From: a virus
Length of the DNA: 20,331 nucleotides
Strand: one strand, 5' to 3'
IMG/VR virus record: IMGVR_UViG_3300026483_000059
Coordinates: 1-20,331 of that record
The position numbers and the translations under genes are program-made. The notes beneath the pieces were generated by a model. The model saw only the letters and a program-made list of their open reading frames with translations. It searched no databases and was not told where the DNA came from. This document shows positions 1 through 6,759 of the stretch, piece by piece. Within the stretch, counting starts at the first letter, position 1. Each line of letters opens with the position of its first letter.

Positions 1-337
1 GTGGCATAGCTGCCGCAATTTCTTCTCTTGACCTTCTACCATTATCAGTTAATTGGTCAATACTACCTACATTGTACGCAAAACTAGTTAATGCTTGCCT
101 TTCAGCAGGAGTCCAGTTATACGTACTATCATAACTGTCAACATTTGATTCATATCTTCCGAGCTGTCCTTGTAACATTGTTCTTGCTTCTGCTTCACTA
201 ACTCTTATGTTAGGTGGCGAATTTCTATTCCTACTACCGGCATATGATCCATACCCAATAGACCATTGACTATGATCCCAGTATGGAGTTGCGCTAAACC
301 CTTCGTATTGTGCAATTAAATCAACAGTGTTTGTCAT
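1..337 (-). CDS. GH24 (T4-type) lysozyme domain protein, C-terminus beyond window
   Basis: The reading frame starts at ATG 337-335, two bases after the gp53 stop, and runs off the window edge with 112 codons visible. The N-terminus carries a GH24 muramidase signature: YEGF with the probable catalytic Glu at residue 12, Asp at 21, then WSIGYGS with Ser26 in place of the usual Thr. Further on, RQALTSFAYNVGS matches the conserved helix of phage lysozymes. Such enzymes cut the glycan chain of peptidoglycan. The lysozyme fold begins at residue 1, whereas T4 gp5 has an OB-fold domain before its lysozyme. It could therefore be a stand-alone endolysin, or a tail-associated lysozyme in an unusual domain order. 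Its place behind two baseplate genes favours the tail role, but the missing C-terminus is needed to decide. Confidence 0.8.
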   Translation of the reverse strand, partial: MTNTVDLIAQYEGFSATPYWDHSQWSIGYGSYAGSRNRNSPPNIRVSEAEARTMLQGQLGRYESNVDSYDSTYNWTPAERQALTSFAYNVGSIDQLTDNGRRSREEIAAAMP

Positions 338-338
338 A

Positions 339-635
339 TTACTTCATCTTATCTATGTTTGTGCGTTTAGGTACATATATTTTTTTACCTGCTACAAAAT
401 CATTTATTGGATCTAGTATAGCATCAGGGTTTCTTTTTGCAAATATCCACCAATACTTAGCAGTGCCATATTTTTCAAAACTGTATAAGTCAGGTCTTTG
501 ATCAAACTCTTGTGGTATGGCGACATACTCATCTAGTGGATCTCTGAAAAGTACTCTAGGTTTTTGAATATCTAAAACTCTACTGAATAGGACACTAGTC
601 TTACTCCATGGGGAATGTGATTTATACATAACCAT
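339..635 (-). CDS. gp53: baseplate wedge subunit, gp53-like
   Basis: This 98-residue protein resembles the conserved part of T4 gp53, the wedge subunit that helps wedges join into the baseplate. The visible signature is RPDLYSFEKYGTAKYWWIFA, followed by RNPDAILDP and FVAGKKIYVPK. The last segment resembles the LysM-like ending common in marine T4-like gp53 proteins. T4 gp53 is about twice as long (196 residues), so this is a compact version. The start at 635 overlaps the end of the gp48-like gene by 14 bases, which implies translational coupling. An ATG two codons downstream is possible too. The next gene (lysozyme) begins 1 base after the stop. Confidence 0.75.
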   Translation of the reverse strand: MVMYKSHSPWSKTSVLFSRVLDIQKPRVLFRDPLDEYVAIPQEFDQRPDLYSFEKYGTAKYWWIFAKRNPDAILDPINDFVAGKKIYVPKRTNIDKMK

Positions 636-1191
636 CTCCTTTCATTGAGCCACTTAAATATCTATCAAGTGTAAATTTTTCTCTTACACTCTTGGGAGAA
701 TATGTTGTAGTCAAACTCATAACAAAGTTACTGATTACAGGCAATCTGAAATCGTCTACTTCGATATAATCAACATCTGCATCCAAGTTATATGTAAAGT
801 CACGTACTAATACAGGAACGTTTGTATATACGCCATGTGCTGTGAATCTTAGTACAGGCGGTGGGAGTCCTTTGTTGGGATCGTTCTTACCGAAATTCAT
901 TTTCATCGAACCACGAAAGAAATTCATACCTTTCATAATATGTCTTGCTTGCTCTTCATTCTCAATAACAATAGGTGCCGCAATAGTTAGTTCAGCATTC
1001 GCTGCCATATCAAATGCTCGTTGTTGAAAGTTAGAATGTGTCAAATCATATGAACTATAGTTAGAACTTGCGATACTAGTCACAGTAGGCGTGTATGGGA
1101 AATTGAATTCTCTCATACCGCTAGGTGCTAATCTACCGCTCGGATCCGTAATGAATACGTTTTGTCTTGTTGCATATGGATTATTCATCAT
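622..1191 (-). CDS. gp48: baseplate tail tube cap protein, gp48-like (compact)
   Basis: The 189-residue product resembles the C-terminal core of T4-like gp48, the protein that caps the baseplate and starts tail-tube polymerisation. Recognisable stretches are YDLTHSNFQQRAFDMAANAE, the NFFRGSMKMNFG block, LPPPVLRFTAHGVYTNVPV, and near the end VDYIEVDDFRLPV and FTLDRYLSGSMKGDGYV. T4 gp48 is about 364 residues, so the N-terminal part is missing or reduced; gp54, which is related, is an alternative name. An AGGAGA Shine-Dalgarno lies 4 bases before the ATGATG start, and a late-promoter box lies about 24 bases upstream. It heads a tightly packed minus-strand operon with gp53 and the lysozyme. Confidence 0.7.
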   Translation of the reverse strand: MMNNPYATRQNVFITDPSGRLAPSGMREFNFPYTPTVTSIASSNYSSYDLTHSNFQQRAFDMAANAELTIAAPIVIENEEQARHIMKGMNFFRGSMKMNFGKNDPNKGLPPPVLRFTAHGVYTNVPVLVRDFTYNLDADVDYIEVDDFRLPVISNFVMSLTTTYSPKSVREKFTLDRYLSGSMKGDGYV

Positions 1192-1214
1192 AATCTCCTA
1201 GTTTGTGTTATCAG

Positions 1215-1222
1215 TATTTATC
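1215..1222 (-). promoter_or_regulatory. T4-type late promoter box before gp48
   Basis: On the minus strand this reads GATAAATA followed by CTG. It is a one-base variant of the T4 late box TATAAATA and lies 24 bases before the gp48 ATG, so transcription would start about 17 bases before the gene. Late promoters of this kind are read by gp55, whose gene starts on the other side of the same spacer. Confidence 0.65.
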
Positions 1223-1252
1223 GTTGTATAATATACGAATATAATAAAGTAC

Positions 1253-1281
1253 TTGACATTGATAATTTTAAGTAGTATAAT
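1253..1281 (+). promoter_or_regulatory. sigma70-type promoter of the gp55-47-46 operon
   Basis: TTGACA at 1253-1258 and TATAAT at 1276-1281 are both perfect consensus hexamers with a 17-bp spacer. The expected start lies near 1288, a few bases before the AGGAGA ribosome-binding site (1295-1300) and the ATG at 1306. Host RNA polymerase should read it without phage factors, fitting early or middle expression of the late sigma factor and recombination genes. Confidence 0.85.
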
Positions 1282-1305
1282 AGTAGTAATTATTAGGAGA
1301 TTACC

Positions 1306-2199
1306 ATGGCCCGTAGAGGACAAAATTATTTAAACAACAGAGATATGCTCAAGCAGATTCATATTTCTAAGTCAAATTTCTCATGGTTTGAAGACCGTGA
1401 AAAGCATCATCAGTTTGATGTTATTATTGATAACGTTGCTGGAGAACTAGACGTTGCGGCTGAAATCCGTGAACTAGAAGCAACAGCACGTGAAAACCGT
1501 GCAAATCGTATTCAAAAAGAAGCATGGGATTTGAATACAGATAAAAAAATGAAACAAGCAAACTTTGCAGTTGATCATGATTCATTTGCACAAGACGAAC
1601 TAGTGTTTCGTGTTATGACTTTTGAACACATTCCAGATGAACCTGGACGTAAAGCAAATCCAAAGACAGTAGCAGATCACAAAGTTAAACTTCCGTTTCC
1701 TCCATTCAAACAATACATTATTGATGGAAATGATATCCGTGAAGTTGGTATCTCACATCACAACAAAGATAAAGAGTTTGATATCGTTACTGGTCGTGTA
1801 ACAGCAACACTTGCAAACATGTACATCAAACTAGTAGAACGTTATTCACAACGTGCTAACTGGCGTGGATACACATACATTGATGAAATGCGTGGACAAG
1901 CATTGTTACAATTGACACAGATTGGTTTACAGTTCAACGAAGCTAAGTCAGACAATCCGTTTGCTTATTATACTGCCGCAGTTAATAACTCATTCACTAG
2001 AGTACTAAACATTGAAAAGAAAAATCAAGGTATTCGTGATGATTTGTTAGAGAATAGCGGACAAGCTCCATCATGGACACGTCAACTTGAGCATGAAATG
2101 AAATCAAGTGAACGTTGGCAGAAAGTTATTAAGACTAAGATCACAGACGAAGCAATTCCAACTGAAACAATCAAAGAGATTTATGCAGACAATGACTAA
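1306..2199 (+). CDS. gp55: late-transcription sigma factor, gp55-like
   Basis: The C-terminal two thirds match T4-like gp55, the small sigma factor that directs host RNA polymerase to late boxes. Recognisable are YIDEMRGQALLQLTQIGLQF, the segment SDNPFAYYTAAVNNSFTRVL, and NIEKKNQGIRDDLL followed by PSWTRQLEHEM. At 297 residues it is much longer than T4 gp55 (185). The extra length is N-terminal, a charged region at roughly residues 15-120 followed by VKLPFPPFKQYI. AGGAGA lies 6 bases before the ATG, and a perfect sigma70 promoter precedes the gene. The end overlaps the gp47 start by 8 bases. The NATAAATA boxes scattered through the window are the expected targets of this protein. Confidence 0.88.
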   Translation: MARRGQNYLNNRDMLKQIHISKSNFSWFEDREKHHQFDVIIDNVAGELDVAAEIRELEATARENRANRIQKEAWDLNTDKKMKQANFAVDHDSFAQDELVFRVMTFEHIPDEPGRKANPKTVADHKVKLPFPPFKQYIIDGNDIREVGISHHNKDKEFDIVTGRVTATLANMYIKLVERYSQRANWRGYTYIDEMRGQALLQLTQIGLQFNEAKSDNPFAYYTAAVNNSFTRVLNIEKKNQGIRDDLLENSGQAPSWTRQLEHEMKSSERWQKVIKTKITDEAIPTETIKEIYADND

Positions 2200-3202
2200 T
2201 CTATTTAATAAACTTGCATTTTTTACAGACATTCATTACGGCATGCGTAACAACGCACGTCAACACAATGAAGACTGTAGTGACTTTGTAGAATGGTTTA
2301 TCCAAGAAGCAAAAGCAAAAGGGTGCGAAACATGTATCTTTGGTGGTGATTGGCATCACAACCGTGCAAGTTTAAATATTTCTACGATGAAGTATAGCAT
2401 CGATGGTTTGCGCAAACTAAGCAAAGCATTCGATAAAGTGTACATGATTAAGGGAAATCACGATTTGTTTTATCGTGAAAGCCGTGAGATTAGCAGTATC
2501 GAATTTGCTAAAGAGTTTGATAACATTATCATAGTAGAAGATACAATGATTGAAGGTGATGTTGCACTTGTGAGTTGGCTTGTAGGTGATGAATGGAAGA
2601 AAGTTCCTAAGATTAAAGCAAAGTATATGTTTGGTCATTATGAACTTCCTACATTCAAACTCAATGCGATGGTAGAAATGCCAGATCATGGTGGTCTTAA
2701 AATGGATATGTTCAAGAATCAAGATTATGTATTCACTGGACACTTCCATAAAAGACAAGTAAAAGGAAATGTTATCTATACGGGTAACGCATTCCCACAT
2801 AACTTTTCTGATGCGTGGGATGATGATAGAGGTTGGATGTTCTTAGAGTGGGACAAAGAACCTGAATTCTTTGCATGGAAAGATGCCCCTAAATATAAGA
2901 ATATCAAACTATCACAATTACTAGATAATCCTTCTAAGTTCTTGCTACCGAAAACGACAGCAAGAATTTCATTGGACATTGATATATCTTATGAGGAAGC
3001 AAACTTCATCAAAGATACATTTATCGAAACATATGATTTAAGAGATTTATCATTAGTTCCAGTAAAGTCTACACAACACGAAGAAGACGTAGGTGCTGAA
3101 ATTCACTTTGAAACTATTGATCAAATTGTTGTTGCGCAACTGTCCGCAGTTGAAGGAACATACAACAAAAATGTCTTAATCGAAATTTACAACAACCTAT
3201 AA
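2192..3202 (+). CDS. gp47: recombination nuclease subunit, gp47 (SbcD/Mre11-like)
   Basis: This is a calcineurin-type metallophosphoesterase of the Mre11/SbcD/gp47 family. It pairs with gp46 to resect DNA ends for recombination-dependent replication. The metal-binding motifs appear in order: TDIHYG (Asp13, His15), GGDWHHNR (Asp53), KGNHD (Asn89, His90), FGHYELP near residue 145, and TGHFHKRQ near residue 180. The 336-residue length is close to T4 gp47 (339). I chose ATG 2192, overlapping the gp55 stop. An ATG three codons earlier (2183) is possible, while the longer frame from 2108 lies inside gp55 and is unlikely. Translation is probably coupled to gp55, because no strong ribosome-binding site is visible. 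Confidence 0.93.
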   Translation: MTNLFNKLAFFTDIHYGMRNNARQHNEDCSDFVEWFIQEAKAKGCETCIFGGDWHHNRASLNISTMKYSIDGLRKLSKAFDKVYMIKGNHDLFYRESREISSIEFAKEFDNIIIVEDTMIEGDVALVSWLVGDEWKKVPKIKAKYMFGHYELPTFKLNAMVEMPDHGGLKMDMFKNQDYVFTGHFHKRQVKGNVIYTGNAFPHNFSDAWDDDRGWMFLEWDKEPEFFAWKDAPKYKNIKLSQLLDNPSKFLLPKTTARISLDIDISYEEANFIKDTFIETYDLRDLSLVPVKSTQHEEDVGAEIHFETIDQIVVAQLSAVEGTYNKNVLIEIYNNL

Positions 3203-3213
3203 CGGAGAAAAAG

Positions 3214-3807
3214 ATGAAGAAGATTCTTATTACGGGCAACCGTGATTATGGTTTATGCCAAGCATTATGCGACATGTTCGAAGAAAATAGTTTCGAATAT
3301 GAATGTGCAAGTAGAGCAACTGGATGGCAATTAGATACATACTTAGAACAAGTACGTTTAGGAAATCATTTCGTAGAAAATGAATTCAATGTGTTTATAA
3401 ACAACTCTGCTATGTGGAAATTTCACCAAGTTATGATTGCAGAAAATGTATACAACCGTGCCAATGATGCAGACGTACATGCGCATTTCATTCATATGGG
3501 ATCGACTGCGGATACAGGTGTTAAAGGTAGAACATGGAGATACCCAACAGAAAAGAAAGCATTGCGGGATTACAACCGTGATCTAACTTATATGACTGCT
3601 GGAGGGTCTAATGTTAAATCAACTCTTTTATCTCCTGGTAGTTTAACTACTGAAAATGTTATGAAGAAACATCCAGATAGACAACTAATTGATGTAGAAT
3701 ATATCGCAGACGTTGTTTTATGGTTGCTTAATCAACCAGAATATGTTAATATTAATGAAATTTCATTAGATCCTATCCAACATGGGACATACGCAAGAGA
3801 GAGGTAG
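3214..3807 (+). CDS. short-chain dehydrogenase/Rossmann-fold protein
   Basis: This 197-residue protein looks like an NAD(P)-binding SDR-family protein. The glycine-rich turn is TGNRDYGLCQAL at the N-terminus, preceded by KKILI as beta strand 1. FINNSAMW corresponds to the NNAG motif. A Ser in HMGSTADTG with YPTEKKAL supplies a Ser-Tyr-x3-Lys active-site set. LSPGSLTTENV matches the post-catalytic PG motif, and the end (ADVVLWLLNQPEYVNINEI) is typical of SDR C-termini. The glycine motif is degenerate (TGx4G), so cofactor binding is uncertain. The substrate is unknown. A CGGAGA ribosome-binding site precedes the ATG. The gene sits between gp47 and gp46, two subunits of one nuclease, which is an unusual place for an oxidoreductase. 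Confidence 0.75.
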   Translation: MKKILITGNRDYGLCQALCDMFEENSFEYECASRATGWQLDTYLEQVRLGNHFVENEFNVFINNSAMWKFHQVMIAENVYNRANDADVHAHFIHMGSTADTGVKGRTWRYPTEKKALRDYNRDLTYMTAGGSNVKSTLLSPGSLTTENVMKKHPDRQLIDVEYIADVVLWLLNQPEYVNINEISLDPIQHGTYARER

Positions 3808-3814
3808 ATTACTT

Positions 3815-5611
3815 TTGCTAAAATTAAAGAACATTACGATCCGAAACTTTATGAGTGTCGGAAACGTTACACAAGGAATCGATCTAGAACGTGATGCATT
3901 GTCACTCGTTCTGGGAAACAACATAGACTTAGGTGGTGATGGTTCACGTAACGGTACAGGTAAGACAACTCTTATCAATGCACTATCATATGGATTATAT
4001 GGCAACGCATTAACAAACATCAAAAAGAATAACTTAATCAATAAGACTAACGGCAAAGGCATGTTAGTCACAGTTGATTTTGAATATAACGGAAGCGAGT
4101 ACCGCATTGAGCGTGGTCGTTCTCCTAATGTATTCAAGTTAAAACGTGATGGCGTTGATATGAATGATATGCAAGATGAAGCACAAGGCGAAATGCGACA
4201 AACGCAAATCGAAGTTGATTCCATTATTGGTATTTCACACAACATGTTCAAACACATCGTTGCATTGAATACATATACTGATCCATTTTTATCGATGCGT
4301 CCTAATGATCAACGTGAAATCATTGAAGAACTATTAGGTATTACTGAACTTTCTCGCAAAGCAGATAGCTTAAAGGATGAAATAAAGTCTACTAAAGAGC
4401 AAATCAAAGATGAAGAGTATCGCTTAAAAGCTATCGAAGATGCAAACGGACGTATTCTAAAGTCTATCAAAGACATTGAACGCAGACAACGTATCTGGAC
4501 AGACAAACATACAAAAGATGTAGCAGATTTAGAAACAGGTCTAGATGCACTGACACATATCGATATCGATGCAGAGATTAAGAACCACACATTCATTGCA
4601 GAATATAACGAAAAGAAAACTCGTTTAGATGAAGCTACCCGTTGGATAAGTAGTATCAATGCAGATGATGCAAAGCAAGAGAAAGTTATTTCTAAACTAA
4701 AAAACGAAATCAAGTTGCTAAAAGAACATACTTGCTATGCTTGTGGACAAGAAATGCATGATGATAAACAAGAAAGCATCCTTGCATCAAAAGAAGAACA
4801 AAAGCAAGAAGCTACTATGCAATTACTTGCAAACAAAACGCAACTACAAGAACATGAAACTGTTGTTACAGAAATCGGTGAACTTGGTAGTAAGCCAACA
4901 GTATTCTATGATTCACTAAATGATGCATACGAACATCAGAATTCAGTTCGTATGTTAACAGAACAGATAGAACAAAAGAAATTAACTGAAGATCCTTACG
5001 CAGATCAAATCAAAGAAATGCGTGAAAGTTCATTAGAAGAACTAGATTATTCACACATGAATACGCTAGTTTCATTCAGAGAACATCAGGACTTCTTAAT
5101 GAAACTTCTTACTAATAAAGATTCCTTCATTCGTAAGAAAATTATTGATCAAAACTTATCATTCCTAAACAAACGTTTAGAATCATACCTAGATAAGTTA
5201 GGTCTACCACACGAAGTTAGATTCCAAAGTGATCTAACTGTAGAAATCACTGAACTAGGAAGAGACCTAGACTTTGATAATTTATCACGTGGTGAACGCA
5301 ATCGCTTAATCTTAGGACTAAGCTGGGCATTCCGTGATATATTTGAATCACTATATAGTACAATCAATGTTATGTTTATAGACGAATTAATTGATTCGGG
5401 TATGGATACTAATGGTGTAGAAGCATCACTTGCTGTATTGAAGAAAATGGTTAGAGACAGTGGACGTTCAGTCTTCTTAGTTTCACACCGTGATGAACTT
5501 CAAGGAAGAGTTAGTGATGTGCTGAATGTAGTAAAAGAAAACGGGTTCACTACATTTGCACAAGAAACAGAAACACTAGAACCTGGTGTTGAATTAGATA
5601 CAGTCATATAG
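3815..5611 (+). CDS. gp46: recombination ATPase subunit, gp46 (SbcC/Rad50-like)
   Basis: This is the SMC-like ATPase partner of gp47. The Walker A region GDGSRNGTGKTTL lies near residue 50. Long charged coiled-coil stretches flank a CYAC zinc hook near residue 307. The ABC signature LSRGERNRLILG falls near 490, Walker B (VMFIDEL) near 520 and the H-loop VSHRDE near 555. Length is 598 residues from the TTG at 3815, compared with 560 in T4. I prefer this TTG because GAGAGAGG (3797-3804) stands 10 bases ahead and the next residues, LKLKNITIRNFMSVG, match the family N-terminus. The alternative ATG at 3782 would add 11 residues and overlap the SDR gene by 26 bases. Confidence 0.93.
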   Translation: MLKLKNITIRNFMSVGNVTQGIDLERDALSLVLGNNIDLGGDGSRNGTGKTTLINALSYGLYGNALTNIKKNNLINKTNGKGMLVTVDFEYNGSEYRIERGRSPNVFKLKRDGVDMNDMQDEAQGEMRQTQIEVDSIIGISHNMFKHIVALNTYTDPFLSMRPNDQREIIEELLGITELSRKADSLKDEIKSTKEQIKDEEYRLKAIEDANGRILKSIKDIERRQRIWTDKHTKDVADLETGLDALTHIDIDAEIKNHTFIAEYNEKKTRLDEATRWISSINADDAKQEKVISKLKNEIKLLKEHTCYACGQEMHDDKQESILASKEEQKQEATMQLLANKTQLQEHETVVTEIGELGSKPTVFYDSLNDAYEHQNSVRMLTEQIEQKKLTEDPYADQIKEMRESSLEELDYSHMNTLVSFREHQDFLMKLLTNKDSFIRKKIIDQNLSFLNKRLESYLDKLGLPHEVRFQSDLTVEITELGRDLDFDNLSRGERNRLILGLSWAFRDIFESLYSTINVMFIDELIDSGMDTNGVEASLAVLKKMVRDSGRSVFLVSHRDELQGRVSDVLNVVKENGFTTFAQETETLEPGVELDTVI

Positions 5612-5620
5612 GAGAAAACA

Positions 5621-5797
5621 ATGACAAATCATGAACAAATCGTAGAAAGTTACGAAACTTACCTAAAAGAACATGCTGCTTGGGAAGAAAAAGGCGTAAA
5701 AGCTGCGGCGGCACGTGCAAGAAAAGCACTCGGTGATATTGGTAAACTAACCAAAGAGCGCCGTAAAGAAATTCAAGATAAAAAGAATAGCATGTAA
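5621..5797 (+). CDS. small basic helical protein (58 aa), conserved in T4-like marine phages
   Basis: A 58-residue protein starts at ATG 5621, 9 bases after the gp46 stop, with AGGAGA ahead of it. It appears as one amphipathic, strongly charged helix: acidic or neutral to residue 30, then lysine/arginine-rich, with AAAARARKALGDIGKLTKER followed by RKEIQDKKNSM. From memory, similar small proteins occur in cyanophage genomes, sometimes annotated as histone-like or hypothetical; this could not be checked. Nucleic-acid binding is a guess from charge alone. It is the last gene of the gp55-gp46 operon, and the next promoter begins 8 bases after its stop. Confidence 0.75.
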   Translation: MTNHEQIVESYETYLKEHAAWEEKGVKAAAARARKALGDIGKLTKERRKEIQDKKNSM

Positions 5798-5805
5798 AAA
5801 AAGTG

Positions 5806-5834
5806 TTGACACATAGTAGATTATCTGCTATACT
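5806..5834 (+). promoter_or_regulatory. sigma70-type promoter of the candidate small RNA, with internal palindrome
   Basis: TTGACA (5806-5811) is followed by a 17-bp spacer and TATACT (5829-5834), putting the start at about 5841. The spacer holds an imperfect palindrome, TAGTAGAT-T-ATCTGCTA (5814-5830, 7 of 8 pairs), which could be an operator. No reading frame with a ribosome-binding site follows before the terminator at 5919-5952. Confidence 0.8.
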
Positions 5835-5840
5835 GATAAC

Positions 5841-5952
5841 AATAAGGAAGTTAAGTGTCTCCTCTCAACCTCTCTCAAAATGCTTACTTCTTTATTGTTT
5901 CAACACAGAGCATGAAACAAAACCCAATGCATCTGATTGCATTGGGTTTTTT
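5841..5952 (+). ncRNA. candidate phage small RNA with a CU-rich anti-Shine-Dalgarno loop
   Basis: The predicted transcript of about 112 nt begins at the base of a long stem. Bases 5838-5855 pair with 5883-5899 (17 pairs, one G-U, one bulged T), enclosing a 27-nt loop (5856-5882) that is almost purely C and U. The loop holds GTCTCCT (5857-5863), complementary to the AGGAGAC ribosome-binding site of the acidic core gene and, through TCTCCT, to AGGAGA sites of several others. It also holds ACCTCTCTC (5868-5876), a perfect 9-base complement of the gp46 ribosome-binding region (3797-3805). A short linker leads to an intrinsic terminator. It has its own promoter and no plausible coding frame. It could instead be an attenuator leader for the genes from 5977 on. 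Confidence 0.6.
5919..5952 (+). terminator. intrinsic terminator of the small RNA
   Basis: AAAACCCAATGC (5919-5930) and GCATTGGGTTTT (5939-5950) form a perfect 12-bp stem with an 8-base loop. The 3' arm runs into six T residues (5947-5952). It ends the candidate small RNA and any readthrough from gp46. Confidence 0.9.
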
Positions 5953-5976
5953 CATTATTGAAAGGATAAAAGTATA

Positions 5977-6165
5977 ATGAGTAAATTTATAGGTAAGGCC
6001 GAAGAACGTGAAATGATGCGTGAAGAATCTGAAAAAGCAGTCAAAGAGTTTTTGAAGAATGGCGGCAAAGTAAAAAAGATTGCTGAAGGTGAACACACTG
6101 AAGCAAAAGACATGAAGTATAAATTTCGTAAACCAGCATTCGGTGGTAAGAAAAAAACTGAATAA
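5977..6165 (+). CDS. small charged hypothetical protein (62 aa)
   Basis: This protein of 62 residues was not recognised. AAAGGA (5961-5966) lies 10 bases before the ATG. Residues 1-30 are a mixed-charge helix (KAEEREMMREESEKAVKEFL), and the end is basic with RKPAFGGKKKTE. There is no membrane segment, cysteine or signal peptide. It follows the small-RNA terminator closely, so it may depend on readthrough or on an unrecognised promoter. Its last codons overlap the late box that serves the next gene. The codon pattern, ribosome-binding site and tight spacing support it being real; the function is unknown. Confidence 0.6.
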   Translation: MSKFIGKAEEREMMREESEKAVKEFLKNGGKVKKIAEGEHTEAKDMKYKFRKPAFGGKKKTE

Positions 6166-6168
6166 ATA
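6161..6168 (+). promoter_or_regulatory. late promoter box, 5 nt before an ATG (leaderless)
   Basis: AATAAATA followed by CTCTC and then ATG at 6174. In T4, transcription starts about 6 bases after such a box, which here is the A of the start codon. There is no room for a ribosome-binding site inside such a transcript. The same spacing recurs at 13246-13259. Confidence 0.5.
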
Positions 6169-6173
6169 CTCTC

Positions 6174-6506
6174 ATGGAATTCTTATTAAAAGCAATCATT
6201 GGCGGTATAATAATTGCCAGTGTAGTTACAATCGCCCAACGTGGCAATCCAACAATGGGAGCCTTAATATTAGGTATCCCATTAAGTAGTATTGTTAGCA
6301 TCATATTCATGTATTACGCAGGAGTAGATGTTTCAGTATATACACAATTAGCAATAGAAACTGTATATTTTGTACTAATCAGTTTAGCATTCTTTCCAAT
6401 ATTTGCATATATGGTATATGTTATGCCATTCTGGCCAGCACTAATTATATCAACTAGTATTTCTATGTCGGGATTATATGTACTAAAACTATTCTTAGAA
6501 AGATAA
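6174..6506 (+). CDS. small integral membrane protein, DUF3147-like
   Basis: The 110-residue protein is almost wholly hydrophobic, with about four predicted membrane helices: residues 4-21 (LLKAIIGGIIIASVV), 28-47 (MGALILGIPLSSIVSIIFMY), 62-82 (VYFVLISLAFFPIFAYMV) and 85-106. The pattern GALILGIPLSS followed by a helix and FVLISLAFFPIF resembles the DUF3147 family, a bacterial membrane family of unknown function, but the match is from memory. It could act in the inner membrane during infection, for example in lysis control or exclusion; neither is shown. A late box sits just upstream, and no ribosome-binding site fits between box and ATG. Confidence 0.65.
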   Translation: MEFLLKAIIGGIIIASVVTIAQRGNPTMGALILGIPLSSIVSIIFMYYAGVDVSVYTQLAIETVYFVLISLAFFPIFAYMVYVMPFWPALIISTSISMSGLYVLKLFLER

Positions 6507-6510
6507 TGAC

Positions 6511-6759
6511 TTGAACTGGATACAAATAGATAAACAAATTATCAGTATGATGCGGGTAATCAACGATAAAGATAAACTCTACGAAGATGTAAAGCATGTA
6601 TTCAAGTGGAATGACTCACAAGTCGAAGCCGCTGTAAGACCATTGATTGAACGATGGGACTGGTACGGCATGCACAAAGATGAAAAGCCAGTAAAGAAAA
6701 AACGTGCAACAAAAAAAGCCCCTGCTAAAAAAGCAAAGGCTACTAAGAAGAAATCATAA
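6511..6759 (+). CDS. small protein with lysine/alanine-rich histone-like tail
   Basis: Reading from TTG 6511 gives 82 residues; an internal ATG at 6547 would give about 70. The N-terminal 55 residues are mixed charge with several tryptophans (VFKWNDSQVEAA, RWDWYGMHKDEK). The last 25 residues are a run of Lys, Ala, Arg and Thr (KKKRATKKAPAKKAK), like the tails of histone H1-like and HU-like proteins. Binding to DNA or RNA is inferred from this tail only. The start lies 4 bases after the stop of the membrane protein, with weak AGAAAGA upstream. Its end overlaps the convergent nuclease gene by 6 bases, and no terminator lies between them. Confidence 0.6.
   Translation: MNWIQIDKQIISMMRVINDKDKLYEDVKHVFKWNDSQVEAAVRPLIERWDWYGMHKDEKPVKKKRATKKAPAKKAKATKKKS

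Noticed and set aside
2417-2800. Minus-strand open frame inside gp47
   Set aside because: The plus strand has a complete metallophosphoesterase with all motifs; the antisense frame has no recognisable domain.
5884-6096. Minus-strand 70-codon frame over the small-RNA terminator
   Set aside because: It crosses the terminator stem and the small gene at 5977, and has no ribosome-binding site.
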